A stretch of DNA of 54,088 nt from Afipia sp. P52-10 (GCF_000516555.1 NZ_AZSJ01000003.1:1863213-1917300); one strand, 5' to 3'. Counted from the stretch's first letter, positions 44,692-53,935 are shown. Translations and numbers: made by a program. The notes: generated from the letters alone by a model not told the origin.

Positions 44692-44715
44692 GTGCATCAG
44701 GTGACGGAACGCGGG

Positions 44716-45945
44716 TCAGACGCGCTCGATGATGATGGCCGGGGCCATGCCGCCCGCAGCACACATGGTGACGAGGCCGCGGCGGAGATTACGACGCTCC
44801 AGCTCGTCCAGCACGGTGCCGATCAGGATCGAACCGGTCGCGCCGATCGGATGGCCGAGGGCGATCGAGCCGCCATTGACGTTGACCTTCTCGCGATCCA
44901 GCTTGAGGTCACGGATGAACTTCTCGGCGACGACGGCGAAAGCCTCGTTGATCTCCCACAGGTCGATGTCGTCGACCTCGAGGCCGGCCCGCGCCAGCAC
45001 CTTGCGCGCGGCTGGAACCGGCGCATTCAGCATCAGCGTCGGCGAGTCGCCGATGTTGGCGGTTGCGACCACGCGGGCGCGCGGCTTCAAGCCGTGTTCC
45101 TTGGCGTATTTGGGCGAAGCCAACAGCACCGCCGCCGAACCATCGACCACGCCGGACGAGTTGCCCGCGTGATGGATGTGGTTGATCGCCAGATCCGGAT
45201 ACTTCTCGAGGATCATCTTGCGGTAGGTGGTGCCTTTCTCGTCGAGGTCGAAGTCGGCGAGCGCGGGGAAGGCGGGCTTCAGGCTGGCCAGTCCTTCCAG
45301 CGTCGTCTGCGGCCGCGGATATTCCTCGCGGTCGAGCGCCAGCGAGCCGTCCTCACGATAGACCGGCACCAGGCTCTTGTTGAAATGGCCGCCCTCGATG
45401 GCCTTCGCGGCACGCTGCTGGCTGCTGAGCGCGAGCCGGTCGGTGTCTTCGCGGGTGATGCCTTCCAGCGTCGCCACCGCATCCGCGCAGACCCCTTGAT
45501 GCGACTGCGGATGCCGCGCGCGCAGGCGCAGGTTTCCCGCGTCCATCATGTTGTCGCCGCCGGCGCGGCGCTCCATCGACATCTTCTCGGTGCCGCCGGC
45601 GATCACCAGATCCTCCTGGCCCGACATGATCTGCGCCGCCGCCAGGCTGACCGAGGTGATGCCCGAGCCGCAGAAGCGGTCGAGCGTCACGCCGCTGGCG
45701 CGAACGTCGTAGCCCGCATCGAGCGCGGACATGCGGCCAAGGTCACGGCTCTGCTGGCCGACCTGAGCGCTGGTGCCCCAGATGATGTCGTCGACATCAC
45801 CGGTGTTGAGGTTGTTGCGGTCCGCGATCGCGCGCAGAACGGTGGCGCCGAGCTGCTGCGGGTGAATGTCCGACAGTGCGCCTTTGCCGGCCTTGCCGAT
45901 GCCGCGGGGCGTTCGGCATGCATCGATGATCAGTGCTTCTGCCAT
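44716..45945 (-). CDS. Acetyl-CoA C-acetyltransferase (thiolase)
   Basis: The 409-residue protein has the thiolase active sites: the acylated Cys in TLDRFCGSGITS, NEAFA, the His in GGSIALGHPIGATG and the second Cys in CAAGGMAP. It cleaves 3-ketoacyl-CoA or condenses two acetyl-CoA. It lies 53 bases after an SDR gene of the 3-hydroxyacyl-CoA dehydrogenase type, so the two could carry out the last two steps of beta-oxidation. Confidence 0.93.
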   Translation of the reverse strand: MAEALIIDACRTPRGIGKAGKGALSDIHPQQLGATVLRAIADRNNLNTGDVDDIIWGTSAQVGQQSRDLGRMSALDAGYDVRASGVTLDRFCGSGITSVSLAAAQIMSGQEDLVIAGGTEKMSMERRAGGDNMMDAGNLRLRARHPQSHQGVCADAVATLEGITREDTDRLALSSQQRAAKAIEGGHFNKSLVPVYREDGSLALDREEYPRPQTTLEGLASLKPAFPALADFDLDEKGTTYRKMILEKYPDLAINHIHHAGNSSGVVDGSAAVLLASPKYAKEHGLKPRARVVATANIGDSPTLMLNAPVPAARKVLARAGLEVDDIDLWEINEAFAVVAEKFIRDLKLDREKVNVNGGSIALGHPIGATGSILIGTVLDELERRNLRRGLVTMCAAGGMAPAIIIERV

Positions 45946-45998
45946 GGTCGTTCTCCGACGTCGTTCTCCGAATGGGTTCTGTTTGCGGAGCCGCGGGG

Positions 45999-46781
45999 TT
46001 AGCGCGGCGCCATGCGGATGGCGCCGTCCAGACGGACATCCTCGCCGTTGAAGTAGCCGTTGGTGATCATGGTGTAGGCGAGTTGCGCGTATTCCTCGGG
46101 GCGGCCGAGACGACGCGGGAATGGAACCTGCGCGCCGAGCGCGGCTTTCACGTTCTCCGGCGCGCGGGCCAGCAGCGGCGTGTCGAAGATGCCCGGCAGG
46201 ATCGTGTTGACGCGGATGGCTTCGCTGGACAGATCGCGAGCCACGGTCAGGGTCATGCCGACGATGCCCGCCTTCGAGGCGGTATAGGCGGCCTGGCCGA
46301 TCTGGCCGTCCTCGGCGGCGACCGACGCGGTGTTGACGATCGCACCGCGATCGCCATCCGGCAGCGGCTCCAGCGACAGCATGCCGGCTGCGCTCTTGGT
46401 GATGCAGCGGAACGTGCCGATCAGGTTGACCTGGATGATCCGCTCGAAATTATCGAGCGGATACTCCTTGATCTCGCGCGTCTGTTTGTCGCGGGAGACG
46501 GTCTTCACTGAACCGCCGACGCCGGCGCAGTTTACGAGAATGCGCTCCTGGCCGATCGCCGCCCGCGATTTCGCAAATGCAGCATCAACCTCCGGCGAGG
46601 AGGTGACGTTGACCTTGCAGAACACGCCGCCGAGTTCCTTGGCGAGCTTTTCGCCGAGCTCTTCGTTCAGGTCGAACAGGGCGACCTTGACCCCGTGCGA
46701 CGCGAGCAGCCGCGCCGTTGCAGCACCGAGCCCCGAGGCGCCGCCCGTAATAACCGCTGAAATCGATGAATCCAGTTTCAT
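45999..46781 (-). CDS. SDR-family 3-hydroxyacyl-CoA dehydrogenase-like protein
   Basis: The 260 residues show the SDR cofactor motif TGGASGLGAATA, Asp in FDLN selecting NAD, NCAG, the catalytic Ser in NTASVAAEDG and YTASK. The overall layout, with the long insertion around residues 90-115, resembles type II (HSD17B10-like) 3-hydroxyacyl-CoA dehydrogenases. It precedes the thiolase gene in one operon. A tandem repeat covers its leader, so the ribosome site is hard to place. Confidence 0.85.
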   Translation of the reverse strand: MKLDSSISAVITGGASGLGAATARLLASHGVKVALFDLNEELGEKLAKELGGVFCKVNVTSSPEVDAAFAKSRAAIGQERILVNCAGVGGSVKTVSRDKQTREIKEYPLDNFERIIQVNLIGTFRCITKSAAGMLSLEPLPDGDRGAIVNTASVAAEDGQIGQAAYTASKAGIVGMTLTVARDLSSEAIRVNTILPGIFDTPLLARAPENVKAALGAQVPFPRRLGRPEEYAQLAYTMITNGYFNGEDVRLDGAIRMAPR

Positions 46782-46797
46782 AGTCCTGCTTCCTCAC

Positions 46798-46840
46798 CTG
46801 AATGCCAAGCTCGCCTGAATGCCAAGCTCGTCTGAATGCC
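46798..46840. repeat. 17-base tandem repeat, 2.5 copies, in the SDR gene leader
   Basis: The unit CTGAATGCCAAGCTCG plus one variable base (C or T) occurs at 46798 and 46815, with a partial third copy to 46840. It begins 17 bases upstream of the SDR start codon. The rest of the 46782-47052 gap, between divergent genes, shows no gene. Confidence 0.9.
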
Positions 46841-47052
46841 TTGCGCGGCTTCGTCTGCGTGCATCATGCGCCAAAAAGGGCCTTCAATCAGGCGTTACCG
46901 CCACATTGCATCGCAACGCAACTGAGCGAAAACGCTAGGCTCATGCAGAGGACGCAAGCTGCTATTCGAACTTAGGCGATCGTGCAGTGATTATCTGCCC
47001 GCACAATTTGCTATAGGCAATCTGGCACAATTCTCAAACGAGAAGAACACAA

Positions 47053-49350
47053 ATGGAAGCGCTGGGCACACTGCAGGTCGTCGATTTAACGGATGGGATC
47101 GCGGGACCGATCGTCGGCATGTTCATGTCGGACTTCGGGGCGGAGGTGATCAAGATCGAGCCTCCGGGCGGCGATCCGGGGCGGGATGCGCCCGGCTTCG
47201 CGATGTGGAATCGCGGCAAGAAGAGCGTCGTGGTCGATCCGGGCAATGCGGAGCAATGCCGCTGGCTCGGGACTCTGATCGCCGGCGCGGATGTCTGCAT
47301 CGTCCGGGGCGCTGATACGCTGCGGCGCTTCAACCTCGCCGCCGACGAGCTGTCCAAGCGGAATGCTCGGCTGATCATCGTAGAGATGCCGCCCTATGGG
47401 CGCGAGACGCCGTGGAGCAGCGAGCATGAATCCCAGGCGCTGCTGGCGGCAGCGGGTGGGATCGCTTGGCGGCAGTCATCGACCGACGGCGGTCCGATCG
47501 ATTCCGTCTTTCCGCATCTGCTCTATGTCCAGGGCGTGTGGGCCACGGTCTGCACGGTGGCGGCGCTGATCGAGCGGGAACGCTCGGGATTCGGCCAGAG
47601 CGTCACGGTTTCCGGCATCAATGCGGTGATGGAGGCTGCGGTCGGCTCGTTCACGGTCAATCCCGACAATCCCGATCCGAGCACGGCTGTCGGGACCGGC
47701 GGCCGTCATCCGACCTACACGCGCTATCGGACCAAGGATGACCGCTGGGTTGCTTGCGGCGCGCTGGGCGGCAAGTTCGAGACCAAGCTGATCCATGCGC
47801 TCGGCCTCGGCGATATGCTGAAGGACCCGCGCATGGACGGCAAGATCGAAAATCTGGTGCTCGCCGCCAACGTCGATTGGGCCAAGGAGAAGGTTGCAAG
47901 TGAGTTCCTGAAACGCAACTGCGACGAGCTGCTGGAGATGATCAGCGGACTTGGCATTCCCTGCGGCTCGCTTGGGCCGACCGAGGAATGGCTCGACCAT
48001 CCGCAGGTCAAGGCGATCAATATGCGCGCCGAGGTGCAGGATCCGGAGCGCGGCGCCGTCACGATGCCGGGCGTGCCGATCAACCTGACGAAGACGCCGG
48101 GCAGGGTGCATGGACCGGCGCCGAAGCTTGGGGCGGACACGGGCAAGGTTGCGGTTCGCCCGGCGCCGCCGCAGCCGGACAAGATGCCGCCGCTGCGTCC
48201 AGGACCGCTCAATGGCTTCCGTATCCTCGACATGGGAACGTTCGTCGCCGGTCCCTATTGCGGGTTGCTGCTGTCCGAGCTCGGCGCCGACGTTCTGAAG
48301 GTCGAGCCGCTGACCGGCGATCCGTTCCGCGCCACCGGCTTCACCTACAACCGCGGCATGCGCAGCCTTGCCATGGATTTGCAGAATCCGGACGGGCGCG
48401 ACGCGTTCTATGAGATGGTCAAGGTCAGCGACGTGGTGATCGACTCTCTGCGTCCCGGCGTCACCCGCAAGCTCGGGATCGATTTCGAGAAGCTGAATTC
48501 GCTCAAGAGCGGCGTCATCACCATCTCGCTGTCGGCCTATGGCGAGGGCGGGCCGCTGTCGCAATTGCCCGGCGTCGATATGGTGCTGCAGGCGATGAGC
48601 GGCATGATGACCACCCAGGGCGGCACCGACGAGCCGGTGGCTAACACCATTGCCATCATCGATGTGACGACGGCGGCGATGAGCGTCCTCTGCTGCGTGC
48701 TCGGTCTGTATCACCGCCAGCGGACGGGGGAGGGGCAGCGCATCTGGGATTCGCTCGCCGCCACGGCGACTTATCTGCAGTCGGAAGAGCTGGTGCGCTA
48801 TACCGGCCGTCCGGCGCTGGTGAAGGGCAGCGAGAACCATCGCGGTCCCGGCTGGCTCGACCGTTTCTATCAGACCAAGGACGGCTGGATTCGCGTACAG
48901 GCAACCAAGCCCGAAGCCGTCTCCAAGGAGACGCTCGGCAACGCCGGGATCAAGCTGAACGGAACCAACGACAAGGTGGCGGCGCTCGCCGAGGTGCTCG
49001 CGCCATTGTCCAGCGATGAGGCGATCAGCCGTCTGGCGTCCGCGGGTGTTGCCGCGGCCCGGGCGCGGCGCGTCTCCGAGGTTTTGCGCGATCCGGTTCT
49101 GGCAAAGGACGATTTCGTGCACATCCGCGCAGCATCGGACGGCACGTTCTTCGTCGCGCCGGGCCGTTATGCGACCTTCAGCCGGACGCAGCGTTCGGGT
49201 CCGATGCGCGTGGCGGGGATCGGCGAACATACGGTCGAAGCGTTGAACAGCGCCGGACTGTCCAACGAGCGGATCGAGGCGCTGGCGAAATCCCGCGCGG
49301 TCGTCATCGGCCAACCGATGGATCAGAAGCTGATGCCGTCGTACCGCTAA
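47053..49350 (+). CDS. CaiB/BaiF (family III) CoA-transferase, two-domain fusion
   Basis: The 765-residue protein contains two complete family III CoA-transferase domains in tandem: one starting LQVVDLTDGIAGPIVGMFM, the other at about residue 390 with FRILDMGTFVAGPYCGLLL and DVVIDSLRPGVTRKLGID. Both have the GAEVIKIEPP-type strand. Members move CoA between acids or make CoA adducts of unusual acids. Usual length is about 400 per chain, with two chains interlocked, so this fusion may mimic a dimer within one chain. It is divergent from the SDR-thiolase operon. Confidence 0.9.
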   Translation: MEALGTLQVVDLTDGIAGPIVGMFMSDFGAEVIKIEPPGGDPGRDAPGFAMWNRGKKSVVVDPGNAEQCRWLGTLIAGADVCIVRGADTLRRFNLAADELSKRNARLIIVEMPPYGRETPWSSEHESQALLAAAGGIAWRQSSTDGGPIDSVFPHLLYVQGVWATVCTVAALIERERSGFGQSVTVSGINAVMEAAVGSFTVNPDNPDPSTAVGTGGRHPTYTRYRTKDDRWVACGALGGKFETKLIHALGLGDMLKDPRMDGKIENLVLAANVDWAKEKVASEFLKRNCDELLEMISGLGIPCGSLGPTEEWLDHPQVKAINMRAEVQDPERGAVTMPGVPINLTKTPGRVHGPAPKLGADTGKVAVRPAPPQPDKMPPLRPGPLNGFRILDMGTFVAGPYCGLLLSELGADVLKVEPLTGDPFRATGFTYNRGMRSLAMDLQNPDGRDAFYEMVKVSDVVIDSLRPGVTRKLGIDFEKLNSLKSGVITISLSAYGEGGPLSQLPGVDMVLQAMSGMMTTQGGTDEPVANTIAIIDVTTAAMSVLCCVLGLYHRQRTGEGQRIWDSLAATATYLQSEELVRYTGRPALVKGSENHRGPGWLDRFYQTKDGWIRVQATKPEAVSKETLGNAGIKLNGTNDKVAALAEVLAPLSSDEAISRLASAGVAAARARRVSEVLRDPVLAKDDFVHIRAASDGTFFVAPGRYATFSRTQRSGPMRVAGIGEHTVEALNSAGLSNERIEALAKSRAVVIGQPMDQKLMPSYR

Positions 49351-49383
49351 AGGCGGCGCTGGCGCGCAGTTTAGGTCTTTTCC

Positions 49384-49410
49384 AAGCGGCAGGCGCCAAG
49401 CCTGCTGCTT
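49384..49410. other. Stable hairpin after the CoA-transferase gene
   Basis: An 11-bp stem (AAGCGGCAGGC / GCCTGCTGCTT, one G-T pair) with a 5-base loop, 34 bases after the stop codon. There is no T tract, so it could be a message-stabilising end rather than an intrinsic terminator. Confidence 0.5.
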
Positions 49411-49595
49411 GCGAATGTGCGCCGGTGAGGCGTCCGTGATAATGTCCGGCAGTCGTTAGAGGCGGTAATCGGAGCGCTGCCGGCCCGATCATCGTCGGTC
49501 GATGAGGTTGCGATCAAACAGTGTCCAACCGATATGACGGGAGGCCGCAGATCGTGATGCGGCCGGCCAGACTCGACAGCGGACAGGAGGCCTGA

Positions 49596-50567
49596 ATGGC
49601 TTCGGTGACTGAATGGAAGGTGCCAGCGGCAGCCCAGCCGCGTGCGGAAGACTATCAATTCGATCTCGAACGCGCCCTCTCCGCGGTGGTCGGGCTGCAT
49701 TCCATCATCCCGAGCGATGCCTTCACAGCCAACACGCTTGGAACGGAACGTGTCGGCAACGGTGTGTTGATCGATCACGGACTGGTGCTGACGATCGGCT
49801 ATCTGATCACCGAGGCAGAAACCGTCTGGCTGCATTTGTCCGACGGGCGCGTTGCCGAGGGGCATGTGCTTGGCATCGACCAGGAAACCGGCTTCGGTCT
49901 GGTACAGGCGTTCAGCGATCTTGGGATCGAGCCGCTTCGGCTTGGCGATTCCAGCGCGGCGCAGATCGGCGATCGGATCGTGGTCGGCGGTGTCGGTGGC
50001 CGTACGCGGTCGCTGGCAGGCCGGATCGCCGCGAAGCAGGAGTTCGCGGGCTATTGGGAGTATGCGATCGACGAAGCGATCTTCACCTACCCTGCGCATC
50101 CCAATTGGGGCGGCGCAGGATTGATTTCGACGCGCGGCGAGCTGTTGGGCATCGGTTCGCTGCAAATCGAACGCGTGCATGAAGGCCGCAACGAGTATCT
50201 CAACATGATCGTGCCGATCGATCTGTTGAAGCCGATCTTGAGTGACTTGCGCAAGTTCGGCCGCGTCAACAAGCCGACGCGTCCGTGGCTTGGGATGTAT
50301 GCGACGGAAATCGACGACAAGATCGTCGTTGTCGGGATTTCTCCGAAGGGGCCTGCGGCACGGGCCGAGATCAAGACCGGGGATGTCATTCTCGCGGTCA
50401 ACAGCGAGCGCATCGCAGGTCTGCTGGATTTTTATCGCAAGCTCTGGGCGACCGGCCCTGCGGGCGTCGATATCCCTCTCACGTTGCAGCGTGAGGGCGA
50501 TACCTTCGACGTCGTGCTGAAATCTGCCGACCGTCTGCGCTTTCTGCGGACGCCCCGCCTGCACTGA
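49596..50567 (+). CDS. HtrA-like protein with PDZ domain, catalytic triad lost
   Basis: The 323 residues follow the HtrA/DegP plan: trypsin-like domain (about 25-225) and C-terminal PDZ (about 235-315, GISPKGPAARAEIKTGDVILAVN). The three catalytic sites are replaced: His by Tyr69 (VLTIGYLI for the usual LTNxHV), Asp by Gly99 (DQETGFGLVQ), and the Ser of GNSGG by Trp171 (HPNWGGAGLI). It has no visible signal peptide. It is therefore probably a pseudoprotease with a binding or chaperone role, in the cytoplasm. It is convergent with a LysR gene. Confidence 0.8.
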   Translation: MASVTEWKVPAAAQPRAEDYQFDLERALSAVVGLHSIIPSDAFTANTLGTERVGNGVLIDHGLVLTIGYLITEAETVWLHLSDGRVAEGHVLGIDQETGFGLVQAFSDLGIEPLRLGDSSAAQIGDRIVVGGVGGRTRSLAGRIAAKQEFAGYWEYAIDEAIFTYPAHPNWGGAGLISTRGELLGIGSLQIERVHEGRNEYLNMIVPIDLLKPILSDLRKFGRVNKPTRPWLGMYATEIDDKIVVVGISPKGPAARAEIKTGDVILAVNSERIAGLLDFYRKLWATGPAGVDIPLTLQREGDTFDVVLKSADRLRFLRTPRLH

Positions 50568-50643
50568 TGGCGGCCGTGGCGGCGGCCGCGCGCCGGCGTT
50601 GCGATTCATGCGGTGGCGAGGTTCTGATGCGGTTCTTCATGCG

Positions 50644-50680
50644 AGCCGGTCTTCACCCTGGATCGAATCCAGGACCGGCT
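50644..50680. terminator. Hairpin between convergent genes
   Basis: Nested stems: inner CCTGGAT-CGA-ATCCAGG and outer AGCCGGT/ACCGGCT with a one-sided bulge. It lies between the HtrA-like gene and the oppositely directed LysR gene. T tracts are weak, so intrinsic termination is uncertain. Confidence 0.5.
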
Positions 50681-50696
50681 TCTGCCCGGACGTGCT

Positions 50697-51791
50697 TCAG
50701 CGTTCCGGCTGCATGCCGAATCCGGCGAAGCCTTCGAACATGTTGACGAGCGGCCCGCCGGTATAGGCACGCTGCAGCTCGTTCGGGTGAATGAACTCAT
50801 CCCTGAACCAGGGGAAGTGCATCGGCGAGAACGCATCGACGATCCAGTCGATCATGCGGCGGATGCGCGGAATCTTGTTCGCGTCCGGATGGAAGGCGAG
50901 CACGATGTCGAGGGCGTGACGGTAATCGACGTCGATGGGAATGACCCGCGCGCCGATCGCAGTCGCGTAGGTCGGCAGCCAGCCGATGCCAGCCCCCTTG
51001 GCGATCGCCCAGTAGTGAGCGCTGCTGACATTATTCAGCATCGTCACAAAGCCGGCCTGGGGGATGTGCGAGAACCACTTGTTGTAGAACTCTTGCGCCA
51101 GGGCCTGATCCGCCGACTGGATGACGATCCGGTGCTTGACGAAATCCTCCTTGGTCTTCGGGATGCCGAAGGTGTCGGCATAGGAGCGCCCGGCGAACGG
51201 CACCAGATGCAGGCGGCCGAGCTTGATGACTCTGAGGTCCGGAGATGTCGGCATCGCCAACTGCACCGCGAGGTCGGCTTCGAGCCGCAGCAGGTCGGCG
51301 GAGCGCATGGTGCAGGCCAGGTTGAGCTGCAGATGCGGATACGCGCGCTGGAACTCGATCAGGCGCGGTGTCAGCCAAAAGGTTCCGAGGCCTTCGGTGA
51401 TGGCGATGCGGACCTCTCCCGCGAGCATGGGGGCCGCCTGATCGCGGGCGCGCAGCAGGCCGAACGCGGCTTGTTCCATCTGCTCGGCGGTCCGGAAAAT
51501 CTGCTCCGCTTCGATCGTGACGCGCACGCCATCGACATGCCGGGTCAAGAGCTTGAGGCCGAGGCCGCGTTCGAGCTCGTCGATCTTGCGACGGAGGACG
51601 TTGATCGACATCCCCAGCGACTCTGAGGCGGAGCGGAAGCTGCCGCGGCGGGCGATCTCGAGGAACAAGCGAATGCCTTCCCAGTCCGGCGTTCGTCCGG
51701 GACCGAGCTGGATTGGGGGGTGTTCTTCTGGCGAAACACCCCTTTCTGCGACGCGGTACAGACGCCTGCCGCTGCTCAATCTATTCTCCAT
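50697..51791 (-). CDS. LysR-family transcriptional regulator
   Basis: The 364-residue protein has an HTH at about 37-95 (GSFRSASESLGMSINVLRRK) behind a 35-residue extension that is unusual for LysR proteins; a later start cannot be excluded. The effector domain follows from about 125, and a C-terminal tail (from about 330) is longer than usual. It is divergent from the GNAT/cysteine hydrolase operon with only 68 bases between, so it likely controls that operon. Confidence 0.85.
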   Translation of the reverse strand: MENRLSSGRRLYRVAERGVSPEEHPPIQLGPGRTPDWEGIRLFLEIARRGSFRSASESLGMSINVLRRKIDELERGLGLKLLTRHVDGVRVTIEAEQIFRTAEQMEQAAFGLLRARDQAAPMLAGEVRIAITEGLGTFWLTPRLIEFQRAYPHLQLNLACTMRSADLLRLEADLAVQLAMPTSPDLRVIKLGRLHLVPFAGRSYADTFGIPKTKEDFVKHRIVIQSADQALAQEFYNKWFSHIPQAGFVTMLNNVSSAHYWAIAKGAGIGWLPTYATAIGARVIPIDVDYRHALDIVLAFHPDANKIPRIRRMIDWIVDAFSPMHFPWFRDEFIHPNELQRAYTGGPLVNMFEGFAGFGMQPER

Positions 51792-51859
51792 TCAGCGCTT
51801 TCATGAGCTTCGTCGAGCTTTGCAAGTTCTATCGGGGCTGACAACAGGAAAGAGAGACG

Positions 51860-53134
51860 ATGACTGCGCATGATCCCGCAATGAGCCGCATGGCAGCCCG
51901 GCTGAGCGAGCCGGTCAAGGCGCCCGGCCACTCGCTGAACGGCATAGAGGCCGAGAAGCTCGCCAAGCGGCTGGTGGTTTTCACACCTGGGGGCCGGGAA
52001 ATCGATGCGATGGTCGCGCGCGCGCGGATCGCGTTGCCCGGTCTCGCGTCGGCCGCGGTGGTGCACCGGGTGGTCTCGCATAATCCGGATTCACTCTGGG
52101 CGATCGCCCGCAAGCGGCATTTCGATTCGACGAACCCCAGGGGCGAAGGCTTCGTCGCGTTCCTGATGCTGAACGAGGCCGGCATGCGACAGCTCATGGC
52201 GGGCGAACTGGACGCGACAAATCCCGACCTGTCGCTGATCGCCGCCCAGAACGAGAAGCCTGCCGGGATCTATGTGTGGGCGGTGTTCGCGCCGCGGGTG
52301 CTGGTCGGCGGCGTGCCGCTGGTGTTCGAGAAGATCTCCACGCCGAACTACCTTGACGCCGATCTCTATTCGCGCGGCGTCACGGTAGAAGGCTACCGGT
52401 TTCTCGATTCCCTCGGTTTCGAACGGGGCGCCCGCTATGGCGGTGTCGAAAACGGTCACATGCATATGTTCCGTCGTCGCGCGGCGGCGGCCGAGCAGAA
52501 GGCATCGCCGCTTTATGACGGCTATCACGGCGCCGCGCCGGAGAAGGCGATCGCGGTGACCGTTGCCCGGACGATCGAGGATATGATGCGGGTCGTAGCG
52601 ATGCGCAGCGCCGTCTACATCGGCGAGCAGGAGTGTCCCTACGACGAGGAGTTCGACGGAAACGATTTCACCGGCACCAATCTGCTCGGGTACGTCGGCA
52701 ATGAGCCGGCAGGCTGCATCCGAATTCGTTACTTCGCCGATTTTGCCAAGATCGAACGGCTGGCGGTGCGCAAGGAGTTCCGCAACACGCGGCTGTCGTT
52801 CCATCTCGTGCGCGCCGCGATCGATTTGTGCCGCGCCAAGGGCTATCAGCGCCTGTACGGCCATGCGCAGAAACGCTTGGTCAAGTTCTGGGGGCGGTTC
52901 GGCTTCGAAGTGCTCGCCGGCGGGCGTGAGCTGGTGTTCTCCGATTTCGACTACGTCGAGATGGTGATGGAGACCGAACGAGATCCGGCAGCCATTGCTA
53001 TCGGTCAGGATCCCTACATCGTCATCAGGCCCGAGGGACGCTGGCATCATCCCGGCATTCTCGAGCGATCGAGCGGCCGCGCCGTGACCCGTCCATCGGT
53101 CGATGTTGATACAGCCCGCAGGACCAGCGCGTGA
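51860..53134 (+). CDS. GNAT-family N-acetyltransferase with N-terminal extra domain
   Basis: The 424-residue protein has a C-terminal GNAT domain (about 230-375): LGYVGNEPAGCIRIRYF, AKIERLAVRKEFRNTRLS (acetyl-CoA pyrophosphate site, somewhat divergent from R/QxxGxG/A) and GHAQKRLVKFWGRFGFEVLAGG. The first 210 residues form a second, GNAT-like or unknown domain. Substrate is unknown. AGGAAAGAGA precedes the ATG. Its TGA overlaps the GTG of the cysteine hydrolase gene. Confidence 0.8.
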   Translation: MTAHDPAMSRMAARLSEPVKAPGHSLNGIEAEKLAKRLVVFTPGGREIDAMVARARIALPGLASAAVVHRVVSHNPDSLWAIARKRHFDSTNPRGEGFVAFLMLNEAGMRQLMAGELDATNPDLSLIAAQNEKPAGIYVWAVFAPRVLVGGVPLVFEKISTPNYLDADLYSRGVTVEGYRFLDSLGFERGARYGGVENGHMHMFRRRAAAAEQKASPLYDGYHGAAPEKAIAVTVARTIEDMMRVVAMRSAVYIGEQECPYDEEFDGNDFTGTNLLGYVGNEPAGCIRIRYFADFAKIERLAVRKEFRNTRLSFHLVRAAIDLCRAKGYQRLYGHAQKRLVKFWGRFGFEVLAGGRELVFSDFDYVEMVMETERDPAAIAIGQDPYIVIRPEGRWHHPGILERSSGRAVTRPSVDVDTARRTSA

Positions 53135-53733
53135 CCAGGATCATCCCGCTTCGGGCCATCACCGACCCGACCCATATCCCAACGCTTGTCCTGGTGGACA
53201 TGCAGAAGGAATACGTCGCAAACGCGCGGGCGCTCGCCCTCACCGATACGGAACAGGCGCTCGCCAACTGCCGGCTCGCATTGGCGCATGCTCGAAGCGC
53301 CAGGATTCCAGTGGTGTTCGTGCGCTGGCAAGGAATCTCGCCGTTCTTCAATCCGGCTACCCCTTTTTCCGGCTGGATCGAAGGATTCGAACCGACCCGC
53401 GACGATGCGGTGTTCGAGCGCAGCAGGCCATCCTGTTATGCGAGCGGAATGTTCGCCGACATGATGGCCTACGCAGGCAATCATATCGTGCTCGCGGGGT
53501 TTGCGGGTGAGGCCGCATGTCTCGCGACGGCGATCGATGCGTTCCATCGAGGACAGCGTATCACGTTCCTCGAGGATGCGTCGGCAAGTCATGGGCTTGG
53601 GGAGTTTGACGCTTTCGAAGTTCACGGTGTCATCTCTAGAATAGTGGAACTGTACGGCGATGTCTGTTCAACGCACTCCTGGATCGCGTCCACGGCAATC
53701 GACAGGCCCGCGCGATATGAACAACGGCTCTAG
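53131..53733 (+). CDS. Isochorismatase-like cysteine hydrolase
   Basis: The 200-residue protein has the family fold with Asp23 (LVLVDMQKEY) and the nucleophile Cys130 in GFAGEAACLATAIDA. The usual catalytic Lys seems to be Arg97 (VFERSRPSCY). Members hydrolyse amides, carbamates or the vinyl ether of isochorismate. The start is GTG at 53131, overlapping the stop of the GNAT gene (GTGA). It shares the operon with that gene; joint action on an N-acylated compound is possible but unproven. Confidence 0.82.
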   Translation: MTRIIPLRAITDPTHIPTLVLVDMQKEYVANARALALTDTEQALANCRLALAHARSARIPVVFVRWQGISPFFNPATPFSGWIEGFEPTRDDAVFERSRPSCYASGMFADMMAYAGNHIVLAGFAGEAACLATAIDAFHRGQRITFLEDASASHGLGEFDAFEVHGVISRIVELYGDVCSTHSWIASTAIDRPARYEQRL

Positions 53734-53935
53734 CGACGCGGAAGCGCTGCTCGATATCGTGGCGCGCCTGGATGCGATCATGGCCGAGCTGAGAAGCGGC
53801 GGGCTGGATTTTTCCGCGCAACTGGTCGCGATGGCACGCCTGGAACTGATGATGACGGTCCACCGCATCTCCGAACAGGAGGTGGGTGCATTGCGATCGC
53901 TGTTCGAGGGCGGCGAGCGCAAGATGCTGTCCTAG
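53717..53935 (+). CDS. Small helical protein of unknown function
   Basis: The 72-residue product (from MNNGSSDAE) looks fully helical (EALLDIVARLDAIMAEL, LVAMARLELMMTVHRISEQE) and cytoplasmic. It overlaps the end of the cysteine hydrolase gene by 17 bases, which suggests coupling. A start at 53660 would add 19 residues without family support. No family recognised. Confidence 0.6.
   Translation: MNNGSSDAEALLDIVARLDAIMAELRSGGLDFSAQLVAMARLELMMTVHRISEQEVGALRSLFEGGERKMLS

Noticed and set aside
47476-49314. A 612-codon minus-strand frame opposite the CoA-transferase
   Set aside because: Antisense shadow; the + strand carries two full CaiB/BaiF domains.
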